Source: a bacterium (GTDB lineage Bacteria > Patescibacteriota > Microgenomatia > UBA1406 > GWC2-37-13). From it: 64,000 nucleotides of DNA. A program made the translations under genes and the position numbers. The stretch is taken from positions 33,402 through 97,401 of the forward strand of contig JAJYOJ010000003.1 of assembly GCA_021796235.1 (NCBI GenBank). The letters run 5' to 3'. Positions 8,783-17,461 of the stretch are shown piece after piece (position 1 is the stretch's first letter; the number at the start of each line of letters is the position of its first letter). The notes below the pieces were generated by a model, which worked only from the letters and a program-made list of their open reading frames with translations, searched no databases and was not told the DNA's origin.

Positions 8783-9646
8783 TTATTTACCACAGAGAGT
8801 TTTTAAGGCTCTCAGATCATCTTGAGTAGGCGTTTGAGTATTTGTCGCATAAGGGTACATAATCGATTGATTGTTGGGATTGTGCTGCAGGCCTAAAGCA
8901 TGCCCAAGCTCGTGGGCAAGCATATGAATGAGTTCGGGTTGACTGCTGGTAAAATAAATATTGATTGAATCGGTTTTAGGATCGTATAAACCTTCTTCTG
9001 GTTTTAAGGAAAGGGCGGTATTGAACTCATTAATTGTCTGATTTAGTGTGCCAACTTGAGTGTTGTAACTTACCGTAGACTGATTAAGTTGCGCTGCCAT
9101 TAAGTTTAATTTGTTCGCCTCTTGACTTAAATTTTTTTGTTGCTGGATCAGCTGGCTATAAACGTCAGGTGGTGCTCCTCCACGGCTGTTCCAATATTTA
9201 ATTTGGTTTTCAAAATCACTTACTTTACTATTAAAACTTACAACAAGACTTTCATATTGGCTGATTTGTTGATCTAGGTTGCCTTTTTGATTTTGTACAT
9301 TACTTTGTAAATTATTGATTTGTGTGTCGAGAGTTTGTCTAGAGTCGTAAACCAAATTTACAGCGAGCTCGCCTTCGGAATTGTAGGTAAAAAGAGTTTT
9401 TCCATATGAACTATTCCAGATATTGGCGGCTTGGTCAATATCGGTTAAAAATGTGCTTGCGGAGATATTGAATCTGGGGTCTATTTGACCTACGCGGTAT
9501 TCAATGGGTGAGGTGCAAGGGCCACTAATACGAGCGATTAGATTTTTTAGGGAAAATGTTCCGTTTGAGGGTAAAATATGAACGACTGCGACAATTCCTA
9601 AGGTTAACAGTATAAGATTGGCAAGAATTCCTTTCCGTTTATCCAT
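8783..9646 (-). CDS. Matrixin-like zinc metalloprotease with coiled-coil insertion
   Basis: Probable surface-exposed metzincin peptidase. After a short cytoplasmic start there is one membrane helix (about residues 8-25). A substrate-strand-like region follows (ASTFLTDIDQAANIWN), and near the C-terminus the zinc site HELGHALGLQH (about 243-253) with the Met-turn SIMYPY. Between the two halves about 110 residues are Gln/Asn/Leu-rich heptad-like sequence (about 100-210), predicted by eye to be coiled coil. The start overlaps miaB by 8 bp. Catalytic class is clear from the motif; substrate is unknown. Confidence 0.82.
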   Translation of the reverse strand: MDKRKGILANLILLTLGIVAVVHILPSNGTFSLKNLIARISGPCTSPIEYRVGQIDPRFNISASTFLTDIDQAANIWNSSYGKTLFTYNSEGELAVNLVYDSRQTLDTQINNLQSNVQNQKGNLDQQISQYESLVVSFNSKVSDFENQIKYWNSRGGAPPDVYSQLIQQQKNLSQEANKLNLMAAQLNQSTVSYNTQVGTLNQTINEFNTALSLKPEEGLYDPKTDSINIYFTSSQPELIHMLAHELGHALGLQHNPNNQSIMYPYATNTQTPTQDDLRALKTLCGK

Positions 9647-10895
9647 ATAAATACATTCTATTCATTTTTATTTTATCTAGATTAGGTTTATTAATCAGAT
9701 TTTCAAGAATTTCCCAACGCCTTTTTTTAACCTCGTGAGAGACGTTGTCGGCAAAAACCTCGGTGGCAGCTGTCATTGGCCTTTGCGAGTACATCGATAT
9801 ATAAGCTTTTTCAAATCCAACTAATTGGGCAACTTTGACAGTGTTGGCAAATTCTTCCTCGGTTTCACCACAAAATCCCACGATGATATCGGTGGTAAAT
9901 TTAACATTTAAAACTTGCGATTTGAGTTTTGTGATGAGTTCAAGATATTCTGTTTGCGTATACCATCGATTCATCCGTTTTAAAACTGCATCGTCACCGG
10001 ATTGTATAGGAAGGTGTATAGTCCTTGTTATGTTTTTATTTCTGGCAATAACATTTATTAATTCATCGGAAAAATCCCAAGGGTTTGAAGAGATAAAATC
10101 GACGTTTTCAAAACCAATTTTTGCAACTTCCTCCAGTAAGTAGGGAAAAAGAGTCGGGATGCGGTAGCGGCCGAGGTGTTTGACATAAACGGGTTTAAAT
10201 TTTGGCAGATGTCGCGAATGATAAGGTTCCGCGAGAAGCGGATTTCCGAAGTATGAGGAAGAGCCTCGCAGTGGAAAAGTATCATGAGCGACAGAATCTG
10301 CCTTATTTGTCATAATTAAATCCGCTCCGTAAGAATTAACATTTTGACCCAGTAGAGTTACCGACCTATAACCGCTGACTTTAAGTTTTTGACACTCTTT
10401 AATAATTTCCTCAAAGGGCCGGCTTACCTCTCGGCCGCGCGTAAAAGGAACAACACAAAATGTACAAAAATTATTGCAACCGTTGGAGATTGGCACCCAA
10501 CCGTTTGTTTTGTTTTGCCGGACTGGTTCGTTGTCAAATCCTACCTCCTCAATCGGCATAAACTCATCAACATCAGGCAGGAGTTCTCTAACTTTTGCCA
10601 GATATTTTCCGGTTTTATCCCGGTAGCAAAGACCGACCATGCAGCCGGTAACAATAATTTTTCGGCCAGATGCCGATCGTCCTTTGGACGATAATTTCAG
10701 CTTTACTAGGTTTCTAACCAGCCCGTAGACCCGGTCTTCGGCGGAACGGCGAATCATGCAGGTGTTTATAACAATATAATTGGCATCCTGATAATTTTTA
10801 GCCTGTGTTATTCCGCGCGCTGCAAAAGATCTGGCAATCCGTTCGGAATCAGCTTTATTTTGCTGACAACCAAAGGTTTTAATAAAGTATTTCAT
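9639..10895 (-). CDS. miaB: MiaB-like tRNA methylthiotransferase (in-frame insertion, no TRAM domain)
   Basis: Radical-SAM enzyme that adds a methylthio group to N6-isopentenyl-adenosine 37 of tRNAs. The N-terminal cluster cysteines are C10, C46 and C85, and the radical-SAM cysteines C140, C144 and C147 (GCNNFCTFC). LLGQNVNSYG and HLPIQSGDDAVLKRMNR are classic MiaB motifs. Two oddities: residues about 199-231 are encoded by a palindromic 99-bp insertion, and the protein ends about 30 residues after the radical-SAM core (LENLINKPNL) without the TRAM RNA-binding domain. Its start overlaps the wecA-like gene by 4 bp. MtaB/RimO are alternatives; motif detail favours MiaB. Confidence 0.88.
   Translation of the reverse strand: MKYFIKTFGCQQNKADSERIARSFAARGITQAKNYQDANYIVINTCMIRRSAEDRVYGLVRNLVKLKLSSKGRSASGRKIIVTGCMVGLCYRDKTGKYLAKVRELLPDVDEFMPIEEVGFDNEPVRQNKTNGWVPISNGCNNFCTFCVVPFTRGREVSRPFEEIIKECQKLKVSGYRSVTLLGQNVNSYGADLIMTNKADSVAHDTFPLRGSSSYFGNPLLAEPYHSRHLPKFKPVYVKHLGRYRIPTLFPYLLEEVAKIGFENVDFISSNPWDFSDELINVIARNKNITRTIHLPIQSGDDAVLKRMNRWYTQTEYLELITKLKSQVLNVKFTTDIIVGFCGETEEEFANTVKVAQLVGFEKAYISMYSQRPMTAATEVFADNVSHEVKKRRWEILENLINKPNLDKIKMNRMYLYG
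10204..10302. repeat. 99-bp palindromic element inserted in frame within miaB
   Basis: The element starts GGCAGAT and ends ATCTGCC, a perfect 7-bp terminal inverted repeat. The arms continue to pair with small bulges (GTCGC, ATGATA, TTCC, GCGAG blocks recur in order on both arms). Its length is exactly 33 codons, keeping miaB open, and it lies where MiaB homologues go straight from NSYG to the next helix. I saw no second copy in the window. Confidence 0.7.
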
Positions 10896-11962
10896 ACCTT
10901 AAAAAGTTTTTGCCGCTTCATATTTTCAATTATTAATATAAAAACAAGAAGAATGAGGGCGATTGTTAAAAATGCGATTAATTTTTGGATGCCGGGCAAA
11001 AAAAGGCTTGAAATTCCAAGGATCAAAGATACAAGCCAGTAAAAAACAGCAATCCTTCTTTTTCCCCAACCGATTTCTAAAAACCTGTGATGCAGATGTC
11101 CCCAATCGGCCTTAAATGGAGAATGCAGATTTGCGACCCGGCGGACAATGGTATAGATTGCGTCGATCATCGGCACCGATAAAATAAGGATTGCAGTTCC
11201 TACCTTGCCGAAAGAGAGGATCGAAAGAATTCCCAAAAGTAATCCAGCCAGCGCACCGCCTCCATAGCCTGGCATAATTTTTTGGGGATAAAAATTAAAC
11301 GGCAAAAATCCTAAATAGGCACCGGCAACAATAAACGAGAATGCGACAGTTGATTGAATTGAGATATCGTGGGTAGTGAAGCGTTCTGAAAGAAGACCAA
11401 GAAAAAAGGCCGCAATTGCAACAAAGCCAGGAAGCTGCCCGTCAACACCCTTACTCCAGTTGACCATATTCGTAGTCCAGGTAAGCCAGACGATTGCCAA
11501 TAAATCGGCTAAAACCAGTATCTTATGCGTCCCAAAAAAGTTAATTATTATTTGCCACTGATCAAGATGGATGACTCCGCCACTCAGGGGGTTTGAGATA
11601 TAAGGAATTCCCAAACCAAATCCGATGACAAGAGCCGCTATCAAAATATTGGCAATAAAACGCGGATAGGGTGAAAGATCAAAGTAATCATCAAGGAGTC
11701 CGACTACAACTAAAAGACAACTCCCAAGAAGAATTCCAAACATAATTTTGTTGATAGGGATAAAAATAATTGTCGATATAAGTATTGCCAAAAAAATCGG
11801 AACACCGCCACCGCGGGGAACTAAACCTACATGGGTATGAGCAGGGTGCTGGCGCTTTTTTTTATTGGTCACTAACTTGATTTTTTTAGCGAGAGCTATG
11901 GTTGGTACAGTCAAAACTAAAGACAATACGAAACTAACAACAAGGGTTAAAATAATTGGCAT
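10892..11962 (-). CDS. WecA/MraY-family undecaprenyl-phosphate sugar-1-phosphate transferase
   Basis: Integral membrane enzyme that moves a sugar phosphate from a UDP-sugar to undecaprenyl phosphate, starting a glycan or peptidoglycan precursor. The 356 residues contain about ten membrane helices, the PRGGGVPIF motif, the metal-site stretch GLLDDYFDLSP, and HLHHRFLEIGW, the His-rich motif of WecA/TagO/Rfe enzymes rather than MraY. This points to a surface polymer initiator. It overlaps miaB by 4 bp and follows the small membrane gene by 1 nt. Exact donor sugar is not readable. Confidence 0.85.
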   Translation of the reverse strand: MPIILTLVVSFVLSLVLTVPTIALAKKIKLVTNKKKRQHPAHTHVGLVPRGGGVPIFLAILISTIIFIPINKIMFGILLGSCLLVVVGLLDDYFDLSPYPRFIANILIAALVIGFGLGIPYISNPLSGGVIHLDQWQIIINFFGTHKILVLADLLAIVWLTWTTNMVNWSKGVDGQLPGFVAIAAFFLGLLSERFTTHDISIQSTVAFSFIVAGAYLGFLPFNFYPQKIMPGYGGGALAGLLLGILSILSFGKVGTAILILSVPMIDAIYTIVRRVANLHSPFKADWGHLHHRFLEIGWGKRRIAVFYWLVSLILGISSLFLPGIQKLIAFLTIALILLVFILIIENMKRQKLFKV

Positions 11963-11963
11963 A

Positions 11964-12272
11964 TTAGGAGATAAATAAAATTATTCGCATGAAAATAAAA
12001 GTAAAACTTATGACAAGGATAATATTTGAGTAGTAAAGAATTTTTTTGACAAATTCGTTGCCCAAGAAAAATCTACGATAAATAATCCCATTTGCAACAA
12101 AAAAAATATTCAGGAGCACTGGAATGATAACTATCATCCAGAGATCGGCCAGCTGGTCCTCGGTTTGGGGAGTTTTTGAATAAAATAAAGGTATCTGGGG
12201 CGGCAGATGATTAAAGCGCAAAAGAAAAGTTCCAACCATTGTTATGTTGGCCGCCAGCAATGCGTAAATCAT
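11964..12272 (-). CDS. Small three-helix membrane protein
   Basis: Unrecognised protein of 102 residues with three hydrophobic helices (about 2-18, 45-63, 80-100). Between the first two is LPPQIPLFYS, reminiscent of the loop in DUF1648-type proteins, but I would not assign the family on that. It is the first gene of the unit with the WecA-like gene and miaB, with a TATAAT box 7 nt before its ATG. A role in membrane or glycan functions is possible from context only. Confidence 0.65.
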   Translation of the reverse strand: MIYALLAANITMVGTFLLRFNHLPPQIPLFYSKTPQTEDQLADLWMIVIIPVLLNIFFVANGIIYRRFFLGNEFVKKILYYSNIILVISFTFIFMRIILFIS

Positions 12273-12279
12273 AATCTAT

Positions 12280-12285
12280 ATTATA
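12280..12285 (-). promoter_or_regulatory. Leaderless-type promoter of the small membrane gene
   Basis: A perfect TATAAT on the minus strand ends 7 nt before the ATG at 12272, so the start codon would fall at about +1/+2. Confidence 0.55.
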
Positions 12286-12288
12286 CTC

Positions 12289-12318
12289 TTGCAAAACCGA
12301 AAAAATTCTACTATTATT
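12289..12318 (+). promoter_or_regulatory. Putative glyA promoter
   Basis: TTGCAA, an 18-nt spacer and TATTAT on the plus strand, leaving a leader of about 75 nt before glyA. No Shine-Dalgarno sequence is visible in the leader. Overlaps the divergent promoter region of the minus-strand gene. Confidence 0.45.
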
Positions 12319-12400
12319 ACTGCCAGCATGACTTACTAAGATCTTTCAATTTATGTTTCTTCCTTTTTCTCGCCCATTATTAATTTAATAATAAAAAGTC

Positions 12401-13735
12401 ATGAAAGACACAAAAGTTTTAGAGCTTATTAAAAAAGAAGAAAAGCGGCAGAAAGAAGGTATTGAGCTCATTCCCTCCGAAAACTATGCCTCTTCCGAAG
12501 TCCGTAATGTTTTATCGTCCTATTTTGTCAATAAATATTCGGAAGGCTATCCCAAAAAGCGTTATTATGGAGGAAATGAAAATGTTGATGATGTAGAAAT
12601 AATCGCCCAAGAGAGAGCGAAAAAGCTATTTAAAGTCCCTTACGCAAATGTTCAACCATATTCTGGATCGCCCGCAAATTTAGCTGTTTATTTAGCCACG
12701 TGTAAACCCGGTGATACGATCATGGGACAAGCTTTAGTCGCGGGTGGGCACCTCACGCACGGGCATTTTGTTTCGGCTACAGGTATTTTTTATAAATCCT
12801 TTCAATACGGTTTGAAAACGGAGGGAATTTACGATAAAGACGTTGCGGACCTTTTTGATTATAAAGAGATAAGAAAATTAGCTTTGGAGCATAAACCAAA
12901 GCTTATCTGGGTTGGAGCAACAGCATACCCGTTGAAATTTCATTACGAAAAGTTTGCCGAAATTGCCGGGGAAGCGGGAGCGTATTTAGCTTCAGATATC
13001 GCCCACGTGTCAGGTCTTATCGCAGGTGGCGCACATCCATCGCCGGTCCCGTATGTTCATATTGTTACAACTACAACTCATAAAACGCTGCGTGGTCCGC
13101 GCGGCGCCCTGATTATGGTTACGGAAAAAGGTCTAAAAAAAGATTCCGAACTTCCTGATAAAATCAATAAGGCGGTTTTCCCCGGTCTTCAGGGAGGCCC
13201 GCACGATAATCAAACGGCTGCAATTGCAGTAGCATTGTTCGAAGCGATTCAACCTAATTTTAAACGGTACGCAGCCCAAATTGTAAAAAATTCAGAAGTT
13301 TTGGCCAAGATTTTAGTCAGCGGCGGATTATTGGTTGTCGGTGGCAGATCGGAAAATCATTTAATTTTGGTAAGCTTGGCGAAAGTTCTTGGTCCCGGCT
13401 CTGGTATTTTTGCGCAAAAAGCCCTGGATCTCGCTGGATTAACCCTGAACAAAAACACCGTGCCTGATGAACCTGCATCGCCTTTTTATCCGTCTGGCGT
13501 TCGATTGGGTACGCCGGCCGCCACAACGCGAGGCATGAAAGAAAAAGAGATGAAGTTTATCGGGGAAACTATTATAAAAGTCATCGATTTATTAAAAAAA
13601 TACCGGCTGCCAGCTAAAAAAGAAGAGCGCGCGGCATACATAAAAAGATTTGAGGAAGAGATAAAAGTGAATAAAGAAATATTAAGATTAAAACAGGAGG
13701 TAAAAAAAGTAGCTCTTAGATTTCCGATTCCCTAA
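12401..13735 (+). CDS. glyA: Serine hydroxymethyltransferase
   Basis: PLP enzyme interconverting serine and glycine while charging tetrahydrofolate with a one-carbon unit. The 444 residues contain ELIPSENYASSEVR, the SEGYPKKRYYGG motif, DIAHVSGLI, and the PLP lysine in TTTTHKTLRGPRG. Length is slightly above the usual 415-420 owing to a charged C-terminal tail. It is transcribed alone, divergent from the wecA-like unit. Assignment is secure. Confidence 0.97.
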   Translation: MKDTKVLELIKKEEKRQKEGIELIPSENYASSEVRNVLSSYFVNKYSEGYPKKRYYGGNENVDDVEIIAQERAKKLFKVPYANVQPYSGSPANLAVYLATCKPGDTIMGQALVAGGHLTHGHFVSATGIFYKSFQYGLKTEGIYDKDVADLFDYKEIRKLALEHKPKLIWVGATAYPLKFHYEKFAEIAGEAGAYLASDIAHVSGLIAGGAHPSPVPYVHIVTTTTHKTLRGPRGALIMVTEKGLKKDSELPDKINKAVFPGLQGGPHDNQTAAIAVALFEAIQPNFKRYAAQIVKNSEVLAKILVSGGLLVVGGRSENHLILVSLAKVLGPGSGIFAQKALDLAGLTLNKNTVPDEPASPFYPSGVRLGTPAATTRGMKEKEMKFIGETIIKVIDLLKKYRLPAKKEERAAYIKRFEEEIKVNKEILRLKQEVKKVALRFPIP

Positions 13736-13769
13736 ATCCTTAGGTGTAGGCAGGGCGAAAAGAGCGAGG

Positions 13770-14053
13770 GTGAAAAGTTTTAAATCAATAGGTTTGTTAA
13801 TATTCTTGGCTTAGTTGCAGCAGCGTTTACAATTTTTTGTATGCTGCCCAGGTCGTTCAAGCATTTAAATCAAAAGCACAAAAGACATTTCGTTATCGAT
13901 GTATATCGCCCTTACTGTCGGACGTCTTTTGTGGATATTTATGGTTTTATTACTGCCGCCCCGCCTGTTTATATAGCCAATATTATTGCTCTTATTTTTA
14001 CGGTAATAATTCTTTTTCTTAAGATTAAACAAACGATTAAAATCGCTGTATAA
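13770..14053 (+). pseudogene. Frameshifted SemiSWEET (MtN3/PQ-loop) sugar transporter relic
   Basis: No single frame codes here, but three plus-strand frames joined in order give a SemiSWEET-like half-transporter: GLVAAAFTIFCMLP (13808-13849), then QVVQAFKSKAQKTF in the next frame, SLSMYIALTVGRLLWIF in the third, and YGFITAAPPVYIANIIALIF returning to the first, ending at TAA 14053. The PQ motif itself is split by a frameshift near 13849. At least three small indels in about 250 bp argue for a decayed gene. The start is uncertain (GTG at 13770 needs another shift). This fills most of the 346-nt gap 13736-14081. Confidence 0.75.
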
Positions 14054-14069
14054 TTACATTATTATCAGT

Positions 14070-14075
14070 TATATT
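14070..14075 (+). promoter_or_regulatory. Leaderless-type promoter of cupin gene
   Basis: TATATT ends 6 nt before the cupin ATG at 14082, which places the start codon at +1. Confidence 0.4.
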
Positions 14076-14081
14076 TTATTT

Positions 14082-14462
14082 ATGAGCGGATATATCGTAG
14101 ATATCGAAGAGAAAACCAAACAAAATGAATATTTCCGTGAAGTATTATTTACTGCTCCTCATAGTCAACTAGTGGTGATGAGCCTTAAACCCAAGGAAGA
14201 AATCGGAGAAGAGGTCCATACAGTTGACCAATTTTTACGGATCGAAGCCGGAGCTGGAAAAGCGGTACTTGATGGCGAGGAATTCGTCATCAAAGAGGGA
14301 AGCGCAATCGTGGTTCCGGCCGGAGTGAGACATAATTTCATAAATACTTCCGACACAGAAGATCTTAAACTTTATACGCTCTATTCACCCTCAGAACACA
14401 GAGATAAAACAATTCACAAAACAAAGGACGAAGCTTTGAGCGACAAAGAGGATCACCCATAG
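14082..14462 (+). CDS. Cupin-domain protein
   Basis: Small single-domain beta-barrel protein of 126 residues. Cupin motif 1 is degenerate but readable (GEEVHTVDQFLRIEAGAG) and motif 2 is PAGVRHNFIN, supplying candidate metal ligands (His about 47, Glu about 54, His about 93). The acidic tail DEALSDKEDHP is outside the barrel. Such proteins are often annotated as phosphomannose isomerase-like cupins; enzymatic activity is unproven. It is followed 14 nt later by the DUF5652 gene. Confidence 0.8.
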   Translation: MSGYIVDIEEKTKQNEYFREVLFTAPHSQLVVMSLKPKEEIGEEVHTVDQFLRIEAGAGKAVLDGEEFVIKEGSAIVVPAGVRHNFINTSDTEDLKLYTLYSPSEHRDKTIHKTKDEALSDKEDHP

Positions 14463-14476
14463 TTTTTAAAAAATAT

Positions 14477-14704
14477 ATGATTCGAAGTTGGATCTGGGGT
14501 ACAGGAATTTTTCCTTGGAGAATTGGAGTTTTCCCTTGGCTGTTGTTTATAGTAGCCATTGAGCTGGTTTTAAAAGGAATTGCCCTGTATCGAGCGGCTA
14601 GGAACGGTCAAAAATATTGGTTTATCGCAATCCTTGTTTTAAATACATTAGGTATACTTCCATTAATTTATCTTCTCTTTTTCGCCAAAAAACGTAAGAA
14701 ATAA
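14477..14704 (+). CDS. DUF5652-like small membrane protein
   Basis: Protein of 75 residues with two membrane helices (about 18-38 and 48-68) joined by the conserved stretch KGIALYRAARNGQKYWF, and a basic tail AKKRKK. The pattern with LNTLGILPLIYLLFF fits DUF5652, a family common in CPR genomes with no known function. It ends 1 nt before the convergent glycosyltransferase stop. Confidence 0.6.
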   Translation: MIRSWIWGTGIFPWRIGVFPWLLFIVAIELVLKGIALYRAARNGQKYWFIAILVLNTLGILPLIYLLFFAKKRKK

Positions 14705-14705
14705 T

Positions 14706-15971
14706 TTAAAGCGCGGACTCAACCTCATAATGCGTGTCGGAGGTAAGGATAAAGGCTTTTTTTGGATAAACCGGGAGAGATTTTGCGATTTGGGAAGGCG
14801 AAATAAGAACTTTCCCTATAAAGTCGGGCAGATCACTATAGTTTTTACCATAAATGTATACACGGTTTTCCGAAAAGTAATATTCCGATACAAAAAAATT
14901 CAGCTCATTTGTTACATATAAAACATCTCCGGGTTTTGCACTGGCTTTTATCTCGTTAATAGTTGTTCGCAAATCCGACTTGGTTCGGTATTTAACCTGA
15001 AGATTATTGTAAAGTAATGTTACCAAAAGTAAAATCGCCAATACAATGGTTTTAAGTTTTATTTCAAGCTTGTCGATTATATAAATAAGAAGAAGCAAGA
15101 AACCGGTCGAGGAAAAAATAATATAACGTGGCCAAAAAATTGGCTTTACAACCGATAAAAGAATTATTAATAGTGAAATTCCGACCGACCAGGATAATAG
15201 ATAAATAAAAAGACGCTTCCTTTCAAATCTGATAATTATTAAGACTAAGAAAGCCAGAGACAAAAGTATGACTGGGAATTTGTAAAAACTCAAACTCACC
15301 TCATAGCCTGTGTAGGTTATCCCGAGAAGGCTGACTAAAGTATCCAGCCCTGCGCCGGTGATCCAAAAGCTTCCGGTATACAATCCTTTTTGTAAAAGAA
15401 AAAATAAAACCCAGGGTAGAAAAAGAACGACCGGCAACCAATAAATTTTCTTCTTGTAATCTATAAAGCGTGAATAAAGAAACTGAAACACGACAATAAA
15501 AATCATAAAATAATGCGTGTAAAGTCCCAGCAGGGTTGAAACGATATACAGTTTTTTATCTTTTTTATAAAACGCATATAAAGAAAGAGAGGCAAAAGCG
15601 GCAAACATCGAGTACATCCGTGCCTCAAATGCGTAATAAATGAGAAATGGATTTATTACAAACAAAATTAAATATAAAAAAGCCTTCTTTGTTTTAAATC
15701 GTAAAATGCCTGTCATAAATAAAAAAGCAGCATAAATCGCTATCCAGTAAAAAAGAAAAGAGACTGTCCGCAACGATATTTCCGATCCGCCGAATAATTT
15801 TATCCAGAAATGCAAAAATAAATAATAGAAAGGCGGATTGAAGTCTTTAGCTGTTAAAACAAACATTGTAAAGATATTTCGCTTCGCCAAAAGATAAGAA
15901 AATGCCTCGTCGCGCCATAAACTCTGAACGAGAAATAAAAGCGGAGTATTGCTGAAAATCCAATTTAGCAT
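14706..15971 (-). CDS. Membrane glycosyltransferase, ArnT/PMT-like (GT39/GT83 type)
   Basis: Polytopic GT-C enzyme expected to transfer a sugar from a polyprenyl-phosphate donor to a lipid, glycan or protein on the outer face. Of 421 residues the N-terminal loop holds the acidic motif SLWRDEAFSYLLA, followed by FNPPFYYLFLHFW, typical of this superfamily, then about ten hydrophobic helices and a C-terminal soluble part. It starts 5 nt after the GT2 membrane gene, so the two form a unit. The usual first helix before the DE motif is short here; acceptor unknown. Confidence 0.78.
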   Translation of the reverse strand: MLNWIFSNTPLLFLVQSLWRDEAFSYLLAKRNIFTMFVLTAKDFNPPFYYLFLHFWIKLFGGSEISLRTVSFLFYWIAIYAAFLFMTGILRFKTKKAFLYLILFVINPFLIYYAFEARMYSMFAAFASLSLYAFYKKDKKLYIVSTLLGLYTHYFMIFIVVFQFLYSRFIDYKKKIYWLPVVLFLPWVLFFLLQKGLYTGSFWITGAGLDTLVSLLGITYTGYEVSLSFYKFPVILLSLAFLVLIIIRFERKRLFIYLLSWSVGISLLIILLSVVKPIFWPRYIIFSSTGFLLLLIYIIDKLEIKLKTIVLAILLLVTLLYNNLQVKYRTKSDLRTTINEIKASAKPGDVLYVTNELNFFVSEYYFSENRVYIYGKNYSDLPDFIGKVLISPSQIAKSLPVYPKKAFILTSDTHYEVESAL

Positions 15972-15976
15972 TTAAG

Positions 15977-17455
15977 TTAGACTTTTTCGGTAACTTTATA
16001 TTTCATCTTTTTTCCCATAAGAAGCCGGGTGTGGGATTCGAGAGCTGGAAGTGAAGAGAAAAGAAACGAGACAAGAGGCAGGAAATACCACTGAATAAAT
16101 AAAAGCGGCAGAGCGTTTAATTTTGTTTTTAAATGGACCTTTTGGCGAAGTTTTATATCGAGATAAACATACAATATTAGAAGTAATGAAGCTAATGTCA
16201 GGATTAATCCTGAAAGTTGAGGAAGCAATAAGCCGAGAACCGTTCGTTTAAAGACCGGGTTGATAAGAGGAGGTATTGAAGCAGAGATGGTTAGCATGAA
16301 AAATGAAGTTGGCCATAAAAGGTGCGTTTCCATAAGAAATAAAATTTTTTTAATTTTGACCCAGGGATTTATTTTGGGCGTTTTAAAAAACATTTTTAAG
16401 GCATATCCAATATCCGAAACGCCCCAAGCCCAGCGTTTTTCTTGTTCATAACGATTTGTCAAAGTTTTTAAAAGATTTCCTGAGTAGACTGCGTCGCCGT
16501 TTATGATTGTAAATAAGGGAATTGTTCTTACTTTCTCGCCAAATTTAAAAAAAGCCTGGAGATATACGTGCCAATCCTCAGGAATTATATTTACATCCCA
16601 GAAGCCGATCTGATTAAGAAGCCAGAGGTTAGTGGAATAAGTGGAAACCTGAATAAGATTTTCTTTATATGAAAGAACTGCAAGTCTGACGATTGATGAC
16701 AAGGTGGCTTGAATTCGGACAAAAAGAGGCAGCTGCCAAAAATTGTTGTATAAAAGAAGTGGCGCCCAATAAAAATGATAAAGTCTGCCTGGGTCATTTA
16801 AATAAGCGAAGGACAAGTACGAAAAATAATTTTTTGATAGATGACTGTCGGCATCACAAGTTGTAATGATTATTTTCTCCGGATCGATCTTGTTTTCCTT
16901 GGCATATTGATTGATTAAACGTGCGGCAAATGTCTGATTACTTGCTTTTCCTGGAATTTCTGCCGATGTGATTTCGTGATAAGACACGAAAATATCAGAA
17001 AAGGATTTACTGAATTTATTTTTAAGAGCTTTCTCTTTATCTAAAGCATCCTTTTCCCGTTTTTCGAAAGCCAAGCAAAGATAAATTTTCTTGAATGGAT
17101 AATCATTTTTAATTAGGGATTCAATTGTTGACTGAAGCTTATAGAGAGGCTCTTTGTAATTCGGAATAATTACGAAATGATAAAGGCTCTGAGCCCGATT
17201 ATCACTAATAATTTTTTTGGCAAAATTAATACGTTCATTACCGGCTATTCGTTTATACGAAAGCGCAGCATAAAAACTTGTGTGAATTGATTTGTAAAAA
17301 AAATAGAGGTCGAAAGCAATAATAAAATACGCGACAACAGCTGGATGAAACGGTGACAACCATAAGGGAAGCGTAATGATTACCCAGGTTGAAAGCGGGA
17401 TAATAGTATCAAGTATACGCAAAAAAAAACTTGACTGGACAATCCGTTTTGTCAT
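15977..17455 (-). CDS. Membrane GT2 glycosyltransferase with QxxRW motif
   Basis: Probable processive or semi-processive glycosyltransferase. Two N-terminal helices (about 12-55) precede a GT-A domain with IIPNYKEPLYKL, the DxD-like TTCDADSH, the catalytic-type EDWHVYLQ, and EQEKRWAWG (QxxRW), then four further helices near the C-terminus. The layout resembles cellulose-synthase-like enzymes. I place the start at ATG 17455; an upstream TTG at 17470 would overlap the TATAAT box. First gene of a two-gene unit with the ArnT-like enzyme. Confidence 0.8.
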   Translation of the reverse strand: MTKRIVQSSFFLRILDTIIPLSTWVIITLPLWLSPFHPAVVAYFIIAFDLYFFYKSIHTSFYAALSYKRIAGNERINFAKKIISDNRAQSLYHFVIIPNYKEPLYKLQSTIESLIKNDYPFKKIYLCLAFEKREKDALDKEKALKNKFSKSFSDIFVSYHEITSAEIPGKASNQTFAARLINQYAKENKIDPEKIIITTCDADSHLSKNYFSYLSFAYLNDPGRLYHFYWAPLLLYNNFWQLPLFVRIQATLSSIVRLAVLSYKENLIQVSTYSTNLWLLNQIGFWDVNIIPEDWHVYLQAFFKFGEKVRTIPLFTIINGDAVYSGNLLKTLTNRYEQEKRWAWGVSDIGYALKMFFKTPKINPWVKIKKILFLMETHLLWPTSFFMLTISASIPPLINPVFKRTVLGLLLPQLSGLILTLASLLLILYVYLDIKLRQKVHLKTKLNALPLLFIQWYFLPLVSFLFSSLPALESHTRLLMGKKMKYKVTEKV

Positions 17456-17461
17456 GGTAGT

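Noticed and set aside
13837..14022. Two overlapping short frames as separate genes
   Set aside because: Each encodes only part of a SemiSWEET-like protein; together they read as one frameshifted relic.
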